Assembly (NCBI RefSeq): GCF_005048205.1
Contig: NZ_SUMF01000007.1
Location: 62,001 to 126,000, forward strand
DNA: 64,000 nt
Source: Chitiniphilus eburneus
GTDB taxonomy: Bacteria > Pseudomonadota > Gammaproteobacteria > Burkholderiales > Chitinibacteraceae
Direction: 5' to 3'
Shown: in pieces, positions 33,835 through 45,549 of the stretch
How the letters are laid out: each line of letters begins with the position of its first letter
Position numbering within the stretch: position 1 is the first letter of the stretch
Made by a program: the position numbers and the translations under genes
The notes under the pieces: model-generated
What the model was told of the DNA's origin: nothing
The model's database searches: none
Seen by the model: the letters and a program-made list of their open reading frames with translations, nothing else

Positions 33835-34902
33835 CTAAACCACCTTGCCGCAAAACTCCTTCAGGTAAGCCGAGAACTCCGGCCCCACTTCCTCGTGCTT
33901 CAACCCATAGGCCATCGTGGCTTTCAGGTAGCCCAGCTTGGAGCCGCAGTCGTAGCGCGTGCCTTTCAGCGTATGCGCCAGCACGTGCTGTTCCTGCATC
34001 AGCGCGAAGATGCCGTCGGTGAGCTGAATCTCGCCGCCCTTGCCCGGCTGCACGTTCTGCAAGTGATGGAAGACGCGCGGGGTAAGGATGTAGCGGCCGA
34101 CCACCGCCAGGTTGGACGGCGCTTCGTCGGGCTTGGGTTTTTCGATGATGTTGCTGATCTTCAGGCGGTTGTTACCGCCCTCCTGCACTTCGACGATGCC
34201 GTAGGAGCCGGTGTCCTCGGGTGGCACTTCTTCCACGCCCAGCACCGAGCAGTGCGTATCGCCAAAGACCTCGACCATGCGCTTCATTTCCGAGGTGCCG
34301 TTGCCATCGATCAGGTCGTCGGCCAGGATCACCGCAAATGGCTCGTCGCCCACCACCGGCTCGGCGCACAGCACCGCGTGGCCCAGACCCAGTGCTTCGG
34401 GCTGGCGAATATAGATGCAGCTCACCGACTTGGGAATGATCGATTGCAGGATATCCAGCAGCTTGCGCTTACCCCGGGCGGCCAGTTCGTTTTCCAGCTC
34501 GTAGGCCTTGTCGAAGTGGTCTTCGATGCTGCGCTTGTTGCGGCCGGTGATGAACACCATTTCGGTGATGCCGGCTTCCAGCGCTTCTTCCACCGCGTAC
34601 TGGATCAGTGGTTTATCCACCACCGACATCATTTCCTTCGGGCTGGCCTTGGTGGCGGGCAAAAAGCGGGTACCCATGCCGGCGACCGGAAAAACTGCCT
34701 TGCGAACCTTTTGCATTGCGAATTCCCCTTTCGAATCGGAAGCGGTCAGCAAACCCAGACGCAAGGCGGCACCGAGTACCTGGTCGGCATGGCGTTGCGG
34801 CAGTTGGTCCGGCCATTGCGAGACGGCCGAACGCCCCAGCCCCAAGGCTGCGGCCAGGCGGCTTTGCGTGCCGAATAACTGGATGGCGTCGAGTTTGCGC
34901 AT
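33835..34902 (-). CDS. galU: UTP--glucose-1-phosphate uridylyltransferase with in-frame N-terminal Cro/YdaS-type HTH
   Basis: The GalU part (293 residues from ATG at 34716, [29 protein letters not shown]) makes UDP-glucose. It has the nucleotide-binding loop [25 protein letters not shown] and PKPDEAP, at normal family length. AGGGG 8 nt before 34716 supports initiation there. Upstream, with no stop in between, the same frame encodes a helix-turn-helix of the small Cro/YdaS type ([30 protein letters not shown], then [14 protein letters not shown]) joined through a 12-15 residue linker. So translation from 34902 (or ATGs at 34911/34917) gives a 355-residue HTH-GalU fusion, while 34716 gives plain GalU. 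Two palindromes upstream look like operators. Confidence 0.9.
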   Translation of the reverse strand: MRKLDAIQLFGTQSRLAAALGLGRSAVSQWPDQLPQRHADQVLGAALRLGLLTASDSKGEFAMQKVRKAVFPVAGMGTRFLPATKASPKEMMSVVDKPLIQYAVEEALEAGITEMVFITGRNKRSIEDHFDKAYELENELAARGKRKLLDILQSIIPKSVSCIYIRQPEALGLGHAVLCAEPVVGDEPFAVILADDLIDGNGTSEMKRMVEVFGDTHCSVLGVEEVPPEDTGSYGIVEVQEGGNNRLKISNIIEKPKPDEAPSNLAVVGRYILTPRVFHHLQNVQPGKGGEIQLTDGIFALMQEQHVLAHTLKGTRYDCGSKLGYLKATMAYGLKHEEVGPEFSAYLKEFCGKVV

Positions 34903-34911
34903 GGCAGCCAT

Positions 34912-34976
34912 GTTCATTAAATTGAACAATCACGTCAATCGCGATTTTTTGTCGCCTGACGTTCAGCAAATTAAAC
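34912..34976. promoter_or_regulatory. Pair of 16 bp operator-like palindromes upstream of the HTH-GalU frame
   Basis: GTTCATTAAATTGAAC at 34912-34927 has perfect half-sites GTTCA-N6-TGAAC. GTTCAGCAAATTAAAC at 34961-34976 has the same left half and one change in the right. Their centres are 49 bp apart. The first overlaps the start region of the HTH-GalU frame (ATG at 34917), so binding there would block transcription or translation entry. This is the layout expected for autoregulation by a small Cro-like protein; the binding protein is inferred. Confidence 0.55.
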
Positions 34977-35245
34977 AACCCTGATGAATCAGCCTCCGCG
35001 CGGCCTGGGCGATAGGGGTGGGTAGCAATTTCAAGACCAGCGGTATGCGCGAACCGATACGCGCCCCGGCGCTTACGTGGTGCAAGCCGGTGTTACGCAT
35101 GGAAACCGGCGGCAAACCTGGGGTTTGCGGGACATCAAGACATGGCGAAATCGCGGCCCGTGGCAGATGGCCCCGTACGACAGCGGACGTAGCATGGCGC
35201 CGTTTCGCCTTTCGGCGTTCTGTTTGCCAACCTCCGGGAATCACC
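34930..35245. other. Divergent intergenic region galU / satP
   Basis: 316 nt between divergently transcribed genes. Near galU it contains the second palindrome (34961-34976) and an AT-rich patch (GATTTTTTGTCG) suited to a promoter. Closer to satP it is GC-rich with a short hairpin (CGCCTTTCGGCG, about 35207-35218). I recognise no clear -35/-10 pair and no gene. Confidence 0.5.
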
Positions 35246-35824
35246 ATGTCTGCTGCACAGTCTTCATTCGCCAACCCCGCGCCACTCGGCCTGATGGGTT
35301 TCGGCATGACCACCATCCTGCTCAATATCCACAACGCCGGCTTCTACCCGGTGAGCGCCATGATCATGAGCATGGGCCTCTTCTACGGCGGTCTGGCGCA
35401 GATCTTCGTCGGCGTGATGTGCTTCAAGCGCGGCGATACCTTCGGCACCACGGCGTTCATGTCCTATGGCCTGTTCTGGCTGACCCTGGTGGGCCTGTGG
35501 CTGTTGCCGGCACTGAAGCTCACCGCGCCCACCGAGCCCGGCTTCATGGGCATGTACCTGGCGCTGTGGGGCGTGTTCACCCTGTTCCTGTTCTTCGGCA
35601 GCCTGCGCTACTGCCGCGCCAAGCAGTTCGTGTTCGGTAGCCTGACCGTGCTGTTCGCGCTGCTCGCCGCGCATAACTTCGCCGGCAGCGAACTGCTGGG
35701 CGTGATCGCCGGCTATGTGGGCATCGTGTGCGGCGCCAGCGCCATCTACTGGGCGATGGCTCAGGTGCTGAACGAAACCTACGGCCGCGCCGTGCTGCCG
35801 GTAGGCGAACTGCGCCCCGCCTGA
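35246..35824 (+). CDS. satP: Acetate/succinate transporter, GPR1/FUN34/YaaH family
   Basis: A 192-residue inner-membrane protein with six hydrophobic helices. The family signature NPAPLGLMGFGMTTILLNIHNAG near the N terminus matches the NPAPLGL motif of YaaH/SatP. FYGGLAQIFVGV follows, then ALNFAG-like AAHNFAGSELLGVIAGYVGI. SatP imports acetate and succinate with protons. GGGAA lies before the ATG at 35246; the in-frame upstream extension to 35018 is not family-like. A GC-rich hairpin without U tract (35834-35854) follows the stop. Confidence 0.93.
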   Translation: MSAAQSSFANPAPLGLMGFGMTTILLNIHNAGFYPVSAMIMSMGLFYGGLAQIFVGVMCFKRGDTFGTTAFMSYGLFWLTLVGLWLLPALKLTAPTEPGFMGMYLALWGVFTLFLFFGSLRYCRAKQFVFGSLTVLFALLAAHNFAGSELLGVIAGYVGIVCGASAIYWAMAQVLNETYGRAVLPVGELRPA

Positions 35825-35870
35825 TCCGCATCTGCCCCGGTTTCGCCCGGGGCATGGAAAGCCCCCCGTC

Positions 35871-35994
35871 TTGAACCACAGAGGACGGTGAGAACACGAA
35901 GGTACACAGTGAAAGGCAAAGCGCCAGAGGGCTTACCCTCCCGCTTTGGTTTCCTCCGTGCATCTCTGCGTTCTCACCGTCCTCTGTGGTTCAA
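35871..35994. repeat. Intergenic long inverted repeat (satP-ligA)
   Basis: A perfect 25 bp inverted repeat, 35871-35895 with 35970-35994, begins TTGAACCACAGAGGACGG and continues inward imperfectly for about 20 bp more. It fills most of the space between the convergent satP and ligA genes. Similar ACCACAGAGG-type sequences recur in many bacterial genomes. A lone 12 nt piece of the arm (CTGTGGTTCAAG) recurs at 60985-60996. Confidence 0.8.
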
Positions 35995-36010
35995 GGTGTA
36001 CGGGTCAGCC

Positions 36011-38629
<2,619 letters not shown>

Positions 38630-38646
38630 TTATCGCAAGCAATGAC

Positions 38647-39795
38647 TCAGGCGAACAGGCGCAACGCGGATACCGATCCCGGGGCGATGCCGCGATCATC
38701 CATCGTGGCATACAGCCGCGCCAGTTGACGGCGGATATTGTCCAGGCTGGCCGCGGCCAACGGCCGGCCGTTGTCGTCCACCAGCGTGCCGCCCAGGCTG
38801 CCCGCCAGTTGCTGGGCAAAATCGGACAGGTAGTCGAACACCGCCAGGCCGCCCGCGACGCGCGGCACGTCAAACAGCAGCCTCAATCCTTCCGACGTCG
38901 GCCCCAGCGGGCCCTGATTCTGGTTGGACAACGCGAACAGCGTCTTGCCCGAATCGCTCTTGTAGACGAAGGTGCCGTCGGACGCGCGGCTCAGCCCGGC
39001 GTTTTCCGCCAGCAATCGCACGCGCTCCAGCGGGAACGGCCGGCCGGCCGAGGCGACATTGAGGCCGATCAGCACATCGACGGACGCGCAGAATTCGTCC
39101 AGTTCGCGCGCGGCGGCCAGTTTGGCGGCGCGCTGCGGAAAGGTGGCGATGGCGTCGTGCGCATCGGCAAACTGCTGCACCGCCATGCAGAAGGCGTTCA
39201 GTTGCTCGCCGCTCAACGCGCCCTGGCGGTCGGCCAGTTGCAACGCGATGCGCAGTTCGCTGTAGCTGGCGCCGCTGCTGGTGCTGACCTGTTCCCAGTG
39301 TTCGCTCTCGGTCCGGCCGATGGACTGGTTGCGCTTGGGTGCAGGAAAGCGTGGCACGTCGCTGGCGGGAATGTTCTCGCGGGCGTGCACTTCGGCGATG
39401 AAGTCGAGCGCCGGATCGAGCAGGCTTTCGGCCAGCGCATCGCTGTCATCATCGTCGCGCTGGCGCGGCACGACGGGCGCCGCCGCGGGTTCCGCATCGT
39501 ACTGCGGTGCAAACTGCGGCGCGGTGTACTGTGGCTCGGCCGGCTCCGGCGGGGCCATGGTCGAAGTGGGGGAAACCGGCGGCTCGAAGCGCGTGGGCTC
39601 GTCCAGCGCCGGTTCGAAGCGCTCGCCGCCGCGCACCATGTTCTTGGGGGTATCCATCAGCACGTCGGGCTGATTGCGGGCAAATGCGCGTTGCGTGTTC
39701 TTGCGGTAGCGGTATTCCTGCCACCAGTTGAAGAGGTAGACGGCACCGACGATGGCACCGGCCACGATCAACGATCCAAGCTGCAAATCTGTCAT
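38647..39795 (-). CDS. zipA: Cell division protein ZipA
   Basis: ZipA tethers FtsZ to the inner membrane in the divisome. The 382-residue protein has an N-terminal transmembrane helix (TDLQLGSLIVAGAIVGAVYLFNWW), a basic segment (RYRKNTQRAFARNQ) and a Pro/Glu-rich linker at about 60-150. The C-terminal FtsZ-binding domain covers about 230-380 (LIGLNVASAGRPFPLERVRLLAENAGL, FALSNQNQGPL, LLFDVPRVAGGLAVFDYL). I start at MTDLQLGS, not the ATG 20 codons upstream. The smc-zipA-ligA arrangement is a common beta/gammaproteobacterial cluster and supports the call. Confidence 0.94.
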   Translation of the reverse strand: MTDLQLGSLIVAGAIVGAVYLFNWWQEYRYRKNTQRAFARNQPDVLMDTPKNMVRGGERFEPALDEPTRFEPPVSPTSTMAPPEPAEPQYTAPQFAPQYDAEPAAAPVVPRQRDDDDSDALAESLLDPALDFIAEVHARENIPASDVPRFPAPKRNQSIGRTESEHWEQVSTSSGASYSELRIALQLADRQGALSGEQLNAFCMAVQQFADAHDAIATFPQRAAKLAAARELDEFCASVDVLIGLNVASAGRPFPLERVRLLAENAGLSRASDGTFVYKSDSGKTLFALSNQNQGPLGPTSEGLRLLFDVPRVAGGLAVFDYLSDFAQQLAGSLGGTLVDDNGRPLAAASLDNIRRQLARLYATMDDRGIAPGSVSALRLFA

Positions 39796-39898
39796 GTTCT
39801 CTGGCTCTGGCCGTTGGCTGAAACGGCCCTGTTCATCAGTATGGGTTGCATTCAATCACAAGCGCTGCTTGCTTCAAAGCGCTGATTCCTGTCGGCAT

Positions 39899-40351
39899 TC
39901 ACTGACTGCAATTCAAATCGAGCGGTTCCCGGGGTGCGATCGCCGTATCGGCAAACAGCGGAATGGCGCCGACACGCTGCATTGCGGTACGCGCGGCCGG
40001 CCAGCCGTCGGCCATACCAGCGTAGACAACGATGCGCCCCGCTCCCGGCGCGGCGTGCTGCGTGGCACGCTGCAACAACGCCAGTGTCCTGGCCGGATCG
40101 ACCGCGCCGATGATCAGGGGTCGCCCCGCCTTAGTGAGGTCGGCGCGGGTTTCGGCCACCTGGGCATCGTCCAGTCGCAGATCGCGCAGCACGATCATGC
40201 CATCGTGTTCGTCGCCACCGGGGATGCTCGCATCCGCCAGGACCTCCATGCCCCGTGCCAGATAGCGTGCCATCACTTGGCAGGGGTCGTCGGCGCAGGC
40301 CAGCGCGGGCAGCGCATACAACGCGGAAATCAGCAGGAGGCATCGCAACAT
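39899..40351 (-). CDS. Small secreted protein of unknown function
   Basis: A 150-residue protein with a signal peptide (MLRCLLLISALYALPALACA) and a cysteine pair near the mature N terminus (ACADDPC). The rest forms alternating hydrophobic strands and helices (GMIVLRDLRLDDAQVAETRADL, PLIIGAVDPARTLALLQRATQHA, GRIVVYAGMADGWPAARTAMQRV), like a small Rossmann-type fold. I do not recognise the family. The ATG is only 8 nt after the smc stop, so it is cotranscribed with smc and precedes zipA. Overlapping longer frames into smc are not credible starts. Confidence 0.7.
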   Translation of the reverse strand: MLRCLLLISALYALPALACADDPCQVMARYLARGMEVLADASIPGGDEHDGMIVLRDLRLDDAQVAETRADLTKAGRPLIIGAVDPARTLALLQRATQHAAPGAGRIVVYAGMADGWPAARTAMQRVGAIPLFADTAIAPREPLDLNCSQ

Positions 40352-40359
40352 GGGGGCTC

Positions 40360-43300
40360 TCAGGCAGTGGCCGGTTCGCGCATCGACAGCGCTTCTTCGA
40401 TATCGACGGCCACCACGCGCGATACGCCCTGTTCCTGCATCGTCACGCCCACCAGTTGGCTGGCCATTTCCATGGTCAGGCGGTTGTGGCTGATGTAAAG
40501 GAACTGCGTGCGCTCGGCCATCTTCTTCACCAGGCTGCAAAAACGCAGCGTGTTGGCGTCGTCCAGCGGCGCGTCCACCTCGTCCAGCAGGCAGAACGGC
40601 GCCGGGTTCAGGCGGAACAGCGAGAACACCAGGCTCAGCGCCGTCAGCGCCTTCTCACCGCCCGACAACAGGTGGATGGTGCTGTTCTTCTTGCCCGGCG
40701 GCTGCGCCATGATGGTGAGCCCGGCATCCAGGATTTCCTCACCGGTCAGCACCAGTTCGGCATGGCCGCCACCGAACAGCGTGGGAAACAGCTCTTGCAG
40801 GTTGCCGTTCACGGTGTCGTAGGTTTCCTGAAGCAAGGCGCGCGTTTCGCGATCGATGCGGCGGATGGCGTTTTCCAGCGTTTCGATGGCTTCGGCCAGG
40901 TCGGCCGACTGGGCATCCAGATATTGCTTGCGTTCACGCGCGGCGTTCAGTTCTTCCAGCGCAGCCAGGTTCACCGCGCCCAGCCCGTTCAGCGCTTGCC
41001 CCAGGCGACCGATCTCGGCCACCAGCGCGCCCACTTTCAGGCCGGTGCCCAGTTTTTCGCGCAGCGTCGCTTCGTCGGCGCCCGCCTCGCTCAGTTCCTG
41101 AGCAAAGCGCTCGGCGGCCAGCCGGGCCTCCTGTTCCTTCAGGCGCAGGGCGTTCACCGCCTCGCGTGCCGGTTCCAGCCCGGCTTCGATCCGCTGCTTG
41201 TCGCCTTCGCGCTCGCGTAGCTGGTTGGTCAACCCGTTGAGCCGATCACGCGTGGCGGCCAGCGCGCGTTCCTTTTCAGCGCGCGCATTCACCGCGTCCT
41301 GGAAGCCGACGTCGAACTGGCCCTCGTCGACGTTTTCCAGTTCCAGCGCCAGCGTTTCCTGGCGCTCCGCCAACCGTTCGCGCTGTTCGTCCAGATCGCC
41401 GCCGCGCCGCGCCAGTTCGGCCAGCTTCTGGTCGGCAGTCTGTACCGCGAAGCGGGTTTCCTGGGCACGGCGTTCGGCCTGGCGCAAGCGGCTGCGCTGC
41501 AGCTCGCACGCCGATTCGGCCTCGGCCCGCGCCAGCCGCGCATTGTCGAGCCCATCTTCCAGCGGCGCCAGTTCGTCTTCCGCTTGCAGACGGCGTTCTT
41601 CGCACTCCAGGCTGGCAACCGTTTCGTCCTCCAACTGGATTGCCAGTTGCGCCAGTTCGTCGGCCAGTTGCTCGTGCCGGCGCGCGGCCTGCTGGCTGGC
41701 TTCGTCGCGGCGCGCCAGTTCGCGTTCGTGCCGGGCCAGTGTCTGCTGCGCGGTCTGCACCTGCTGCCGCGCCGTTTTCAGGCCACCCTCCGCGTCGGCC
41801 AGCGCTTGTGTGGCATGGCCCACGGCAGCTTCGGCATCGGCCAGCGCAGGGCGCAGGGTCGCCAGTCGCTCGCGGATGTGTTCCAGTTCGGCGCGGCGCG
41901 CCACCAGGCCGGCCAGATTGCCATCAGCGGCGTGGTAGACGATGCCGGCACGGTCGACCAGATGGCCGTCGCGCGTGGCCAGCCGCTGGCCAGGCGCCAG
42001 ATCGGCGCGGCGTGCCAGCGCATCGGCCAGCGATTCGGCGCACTCCACGCCGGCCAGCCAGTCGTCCAGCGCGCCGCCGGCGACGGCATCATTACAGGTG
42101 ATCTTGTCGCGCAACCCGCCGCGTACCGCGAGCGGCGCCACCGGCAAGGCCAGCGCCAATGCGGCCGGCGCCGCGGTTTCGGGCGCGGCGCCGGCAAGGC
42201 GCGCCTGCAAGCGTGCGCCCAGTGCGGCCTCCAGTGCGGTTTCCCAACCCGGTTCCACGCGCAGGGTATCGATCAGCGTGGCTGCTTCCGTCAGCCCTTG
42301 CGCCGCCAGCCACGGCGTCATTTCGCCGGTGTCAGCTGCCTGTGTCAGTTCGCTCAGGGCGGCTTCGCGCGCGGACAGCGTGGCCAGTTCCAGCAACAGC
42401 GCTTCGCGCGCGCCACGGGCATCGTGCTGGGCGGTGCGTGCTTCATCCAGGCGGGTTTCGCCTTCCGCCTGCGCCAGCGTGCCCGTTTCCAGCGCCAGCG
42501 CGGCGGCTTCGCGTTCCAGTGCCAGGGCTTCGCGCTCGGCATCGTGTTCGGGCGCCAGTTGCGCGCGTTCGCTTTGCAGGCGCAGCTGGCGGTCGCGCAA
42601 TTGCGCGATGGCGCGCTCCAGGTGCTGCGCTTGCTGGCGCGACAACTGAACGGTATTGCGCGCCGTGGTCAGCCGCTCGCGCACACTGGCGAAATCGTCG
42701 TCCGCCGCCTTGAGCGCGGCTTCCAGTTCCGGCAGGCGCTGGGTTTCCTCATCCAGCGCCAGCGCGCTTTCCTCGGCCGCGTACTGCGCCTCTTCCTGGC
42801 GGCTGCGCCAGGTTTCCAGTTCGTCGCCGGCCGCGCGGCCCTGGCTGTCCAGCCGGCCCAACTCGGCGCGGGTTTCGTCCAGTTGCTGCGTAAGGCGATC
42901 ACGTGTCTGTTTCAGGTGCAGCAGTTGCTGCTCCAGCCGCGCCACGGCGGCATTGGCGTCGTACAACTCGCCTTGTGCCTGGTGCACGGCATCGCTGGCG
43001 GCGAAGTGGTCTTCGCGCAGTTGTTCCAGCTCGGCTTCCAGTGCGCGCAGGTCCGCCAGTTGCGATTCCAGCGCGTTCTGCGCGGCATCGATGTCGCGCC
43101 GCGCGGCTTCCACTTCGCGCGCGGCATCCAGCTTGCGTTGCAGCGCCAGCAGGTTCTGCCTTTCGGTCACGGCGTCTTTCAGCCGGTTGTATTCGGCGGC
43201 GACCTCGGCCTGGGTTTCCAGTTTGCCGATCTGGCGCTCGAGTTCCTGCACGATGTCGTGCACACGGTCCAGGTTGTCGCGCGTGTCGGCCAGCCGCGCC

Positions 43301-43842
43301 TCGGTTTCGCGGCGGCGCTCCTTGTATTTGGAAACGCCGGCCGCTTCCTCCAGGAAGTGGCGCAGTTCTTCGGGCTTGGCTTCGATGATGCGGCTGATCA
43401 TCCCCTGCTCGATGATGGCGTAGCCGCCTTTACCAACGCCAGTGCCGAGGAACAGGTCGGTGATGTCGCGTCGCCGCACTTGCAGGTTGTTGATGTAGTA
43501 GCTGGATTCGCCCTGGCGCGTCAGCACGCGCTTGATGCTGATTTCGGCGTACTGGCTCCATTGCCCCGCCGCCAGGCCGGCCGCGTTGTCGAACACCAGT
43601 TCCACCGAAGCCCGGCCCACCGGCTTGCGCGCGCCGGAGCCGTTGAAGATCACGTCCTGCATCGATTCGCCGCGCAACTGCTTGGCGGACGATTCGCCCA
43701 GCACCCAGCGCACGGCGTCGATCACGTTGGATTTGCCGCAGCCATTGGGGCCACAGATCGCGACCAGTTGCCCCGGTACGTACACCGTGGTCGGATCGAC
43801 GAAGGATTTGAAGCCGGCGAGTTTGAGATGGGTGAGGCGCAC
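40360..43842 (-). CDS. smc: Chromosome segregation protein SMC
   Basis: A 1160-residue condensin ATPase that, with ScpA/ScpB, compacts and resolves origins. The N-terminal head (MRLTHLKLAGFKSFVDPTTV) has Walker A GPNGCGKSN near residues 32-40. Two long Glu/Arg/Ala-rich coiled coils flank a hinge at about 510-640. The C-terminal head has the signature LSGGEKALTALSLVFS and Walker B FCLLDEVDAPLDD. Length and motifs are complete. The strong Ala/Arg/Glu bias makes long open frames on the opposite strand, which are not genes. Confidence 0.98.
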   Translation of the reverse strand: MRLTHLKLAGFKSFVDPTTVYVPGQLVAICGPNGCGKSNVIDAVRWVLGESSAKQLRGESMQDVIFNGSGARKPVGRASVELVFDNAAGLAAGQWSQYAEISIKRVLTRQGESSYYINNLQVRRRDITDLFLGTGVGKGGYAIIEQGMISRIIEAKPEELRHFLEEAAGVSKYKERRRETEARLADTRDNLDRVHDIVQELERQIGKLETQAEVAAEYNRLKDAVTERQNLLALQRKLDAAREVEAARRDIDAAQNALESQLADLRALEAELEQLREDHFAASDAVHQAQGELYDANAAVARLEQQLLHLKQTRDRLTQQLDETRAELGRLDSQGRAAGDELETWRSRQEEAQYAAEESALALDEETQRLPELEAALKAADDDFASVRERLTTARNTVQLSRQQAQHLERAIAQLRDRQLRLQSERAQLAPEHDAEREALALEREAAALALETGTLAQAEGETRLDEARTAQHDARGAREALLLELATLSAREAALSELTQAADTGEMTPWLAAQGLTEAATLIDTLRVEPGWETALEAALGARLQARLAGAAPETAAPAALALALPVAPLAVRGGLRDKITCNDAVAGGALDDWLAGVECAESLADALARRADLAPGQRLATRDGHLVDRAGIVYHAADGNLAGLVARRAELEHIRERLATLRPALADAEAAVGHATQALADAEGGLKTARQQVQTAQQTLARHERELARRDEASQQAARRHEQLADELAQLAIQLEDETVASLECEERRLQAEDELAPLEDGLDNARLARAEAESACELQRSRLRQAERRAQETRFAVQTADQKLAELARRGGDLDEQRERLAERQETLALELENVDEGQFDVGFQDAVNARAEKERALAATRDRLNGLTNQLREREGDKQRIEAGLEPAREAVNALRLKEQEARLAAERFAQELSEAGADEATLREKLGTGLKVGALVAEIGRLGQALNGLGAVNLAALEELNAARERKQYLDAQSADLAEAIETLENAIRRIDRETRALLQETYDTVNGNLQELFPTLFGGGHAELVLTGEEILDAGLTIMAQPPGKKNSTIHLLSGGEKALTALSLVFSLFRLNPAPFCLLDEVDAPLDDANTLRFCSLVKKMAERTQFLYISHNRLTMEMASQLVGVTMQEQGVSRVVAVDIEEALSMREPATA

Positions 43843-43924
43843 GGGCGGGAGGGTGGCGGATGAGTGCGGCGATTGTAGCGGCCCCGGCGTCGCACGGCAC
43901 GCGGGCGGTCCGGCGAAGACGATG

Positions 43925-43950
43925 AAAGGGGCACGAAACCGTGTCCCTTT
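43925..43950. terminator. Probable terminator of apbC
   Basis: An 11 bp stem with one G-T pair (43925-43935 with 43940-43950, AAAGGGGCACG/CGTGTCCCTTT, 4 nt loop) lies 50 nt past the apbC stop and 83 nt upstream of smc. The A/T pairs at its base provide the only U run. It probably separates apbC from smc. Confidence 0.65.
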
Positions 43951-43999
43951 TGCCGCCCTGCCCCGGAAGCCAGCCCGTCAGCGGTGCGTGGGCGCAGGC

Positions 44000-45088
44000 T
44001 CAGGTATTGCTGATGACGATCTTGGGGAACCGGGACGAAAAATCCTGCGCCTTGATTGCAATGCGCGCGGCCACTTTCTGCGCGATCTCGCGGTAGGTGG
44101 CGGCAATGCGGCCGTCCGGGTCGGCTACCACGCTGGGCCGCCCACTGTCGGCATTCACGCGGATCGACAGATCCAGCGGCAGTTGCCCCAGCAGTTCGGT
44201 GCCATAGTCCGCGCTCATCCGCGCCGCGCCACCTTCACCGAAGATGGGCTCGGCGTGGCCACAGTTGCTGCAAATGTGCACGCTCATGTTTTCGACGATG
44301 CCGAGGATGGGCACGCCCACTTTTTCGAACATCTTCAGGCCCTTGCGTGCATCGAGCAGTGCAATGTCCTGCGGCGTGGTCACGATCACCGCGCCGGTGA
44401 GCGGCACTTTCTGGCTGAGCGTGAGCTGGATGTCGCCGGTGCCGGGTGGCAGGTCGATCAGCAGGTAGTCCAGTTCGCCCCACAGCGTATCGTTCAGCAA
44501 CTGTGTCAGCGCCTGGGTCACCATCGGGCCACGCCAGACCATGGGCTGCTCGGCATCGATCAGGAAGCCGATCGACATGGTCTTGATGCCATGGTTTTCG
44601 ATGGGTTCGATGTGCTTGTTGTCGGGAGACACCGGCTGCCGCCCTTCCACACCGAGCATGGTCGGTAGCGACGGGCCGTAGATGTCGGCATCCAGCAGGC
44701 CGACCCGGGCGCCTTCGGCGGACAATGCCAGCGCGAGGTTGGCGGCAGTGGTCGATTTGCCGACCCCACCCTTGCCCGAGGCGACGGCAATGATGTTGCG
44801 GATGCCGGAAAGCAGCGGCAGGCCGCGCTGCGCCGCGTGCGCCACCACCTGGCTGCTGACCGCCACCTGGACACCGGTCACGCCCGGCACGGCGCGCAGT
44901 GCCGTCTCGACCTGGGCCGCGACCTCACCATGGCGGCTGGCCGCCGGATAACCCAGCACGATCTCGACGCTGACCGCGCCATCGTCGTTCTTCAGGTTGC
45001 GCACGCATTTGGCGGATACGTAGTCACGCTGGGTGAGCGGATCGACAAGCTGCGCCAGCGCGGCTTGCAGGGCGGAAAGATCGGGCAT
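44000..45088 (-). CDS. apbC: Iron-sulfur cluster carrier ATPase Mrp/ApbC
   Basis: A 362-residue P-loop scaffold that binds and transfers Fe-S clusters. An N-terminal MIP18/DUF59 domain (MPDLSALQAALAQLVDPLTQ, to about 85) is followed by the ATPase with the deviant Walker A IAVASGKGGVGKSTTAANLALAL (about 98-115), DADIYGPSLPTMLG, and the cluster-binding CxxC in SVHICSNCGHAEPIFGEGG. GAGGT precedes the ATG at 45088. The frame stays open far upstream across the psiF gene, but that extension is not family-like. Confidence 0.95.
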   Translation of the reverse strand: MPDLSALQAALAQLVDPLTQRDYVSAKCVRNLKNDDGAVSVEIVLGYPAASRHGEVAAQVETALRAVPGVTGVQVAVSSQVVAHAAQRGLPLLSGIRNIIAVASGKGGVGKSTTAANLALALSAEGARVGLLDADIYGPSLPTMLGVEGRQPVSPDNKHIEPIENHGIKTMSIGFLIDAEQPMVWRGPMVTQALTQLLNDTLWGELDYLLIDLPPGTGDIQLTLSQKVPLTGAVIVTTPQDIALLDARKGLKMFEKVGVPILGIVENMSVHICSNCGHAEPIFGEGGAARMSADYGTELLGQLPLDLSIRVNADSGRPSVVADPDGRIAATYREIAQKVAARIAIKAQDFSSRFPKIVISNT

Positions 45089-45252
45089 GGATGGACCTCG
45101 TTGCGGGGCGGCCTTGCGGCCGAACAGGCGGGATAACAGGGGAATGGGGGGCATTGTACAACCGCAGGTGCGGGCACCGCGCAACGCTTTCAACGACGCC
45201 GGACATGAAAAAGGCGCGGCCAGGGCCGCGCCAGCGCTGCCGCGACGGTGCC

Positions 45253-45549
45253 TTACTTCTTCTTCAGGCAGTCGCTCATGAACTTCTTGCGCTCGTCGCC
45301 CTTGAGCGATTTGGCACTGGCTTCCTTGTTGCAGTAGCCCATTTTGTCCTGCTGGCTGGTGGGCTTGGCGGCGGAATCCTTCTTCAGGCATTCGCTCATG
45401 AATTTCTTGCGCTCGTCGCCCTTGAGCGACTTGGCACTGGCTTCCTTGTTGCAGGTGGCCATCTTGTTCTGCTGGTCGGTGGCCGCTTGCGCGCCACTGG
45501 CCAGGGTCAGGCCCGCCACCAGCGCCAACAGGGCGGAAATCGATTTCAT
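45253..45549 (-). CDS. psiF: PsiF-family protein with two tandem repeats
   Basis: A 98-residue periplasmic protein. A signal peptide (MKSISALLALVAGLTLASGAQA) is followed by two nearly identical 40-residue PsiF units. Each has KMxxCNKEASAKSLKGDERKKFM, then a Cys-Leu-Lys-Lys end, so each carries a Cys pair. E. coli PsiF is phosphate-starvation inducible; its molecular role is unknown. The two units repeat at the DNA level with a period of 120 nt (for example TCTTCAGGCA at 45261 and 45381), indicating a recent internal duplication or strong constraint. I see no clear Pho box upstream. Confidence 0.9.
   Translation of the reverse strand: MKSISALLALVAGLTLASGAQAATDQQNKMATCNKEASAKSLKGDERKKFMSECLKKDSAAKPTSQQDKMGYCNKEASAKSLKGDERKKFMSDCLKKK

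Noticed and set aside
41584-43863. 759-codon plus-strand frame
   Set aside because: Antisense to smc. The Gln/Arg/Ala-rich product reflects the coiled-coil codons of SMC.
45253-45549. CRISPR-like or satellite repeat
   Set aside because: The 120 nt periodicity falls within a translated psiF gene with two protein repeats. There are no spacers.
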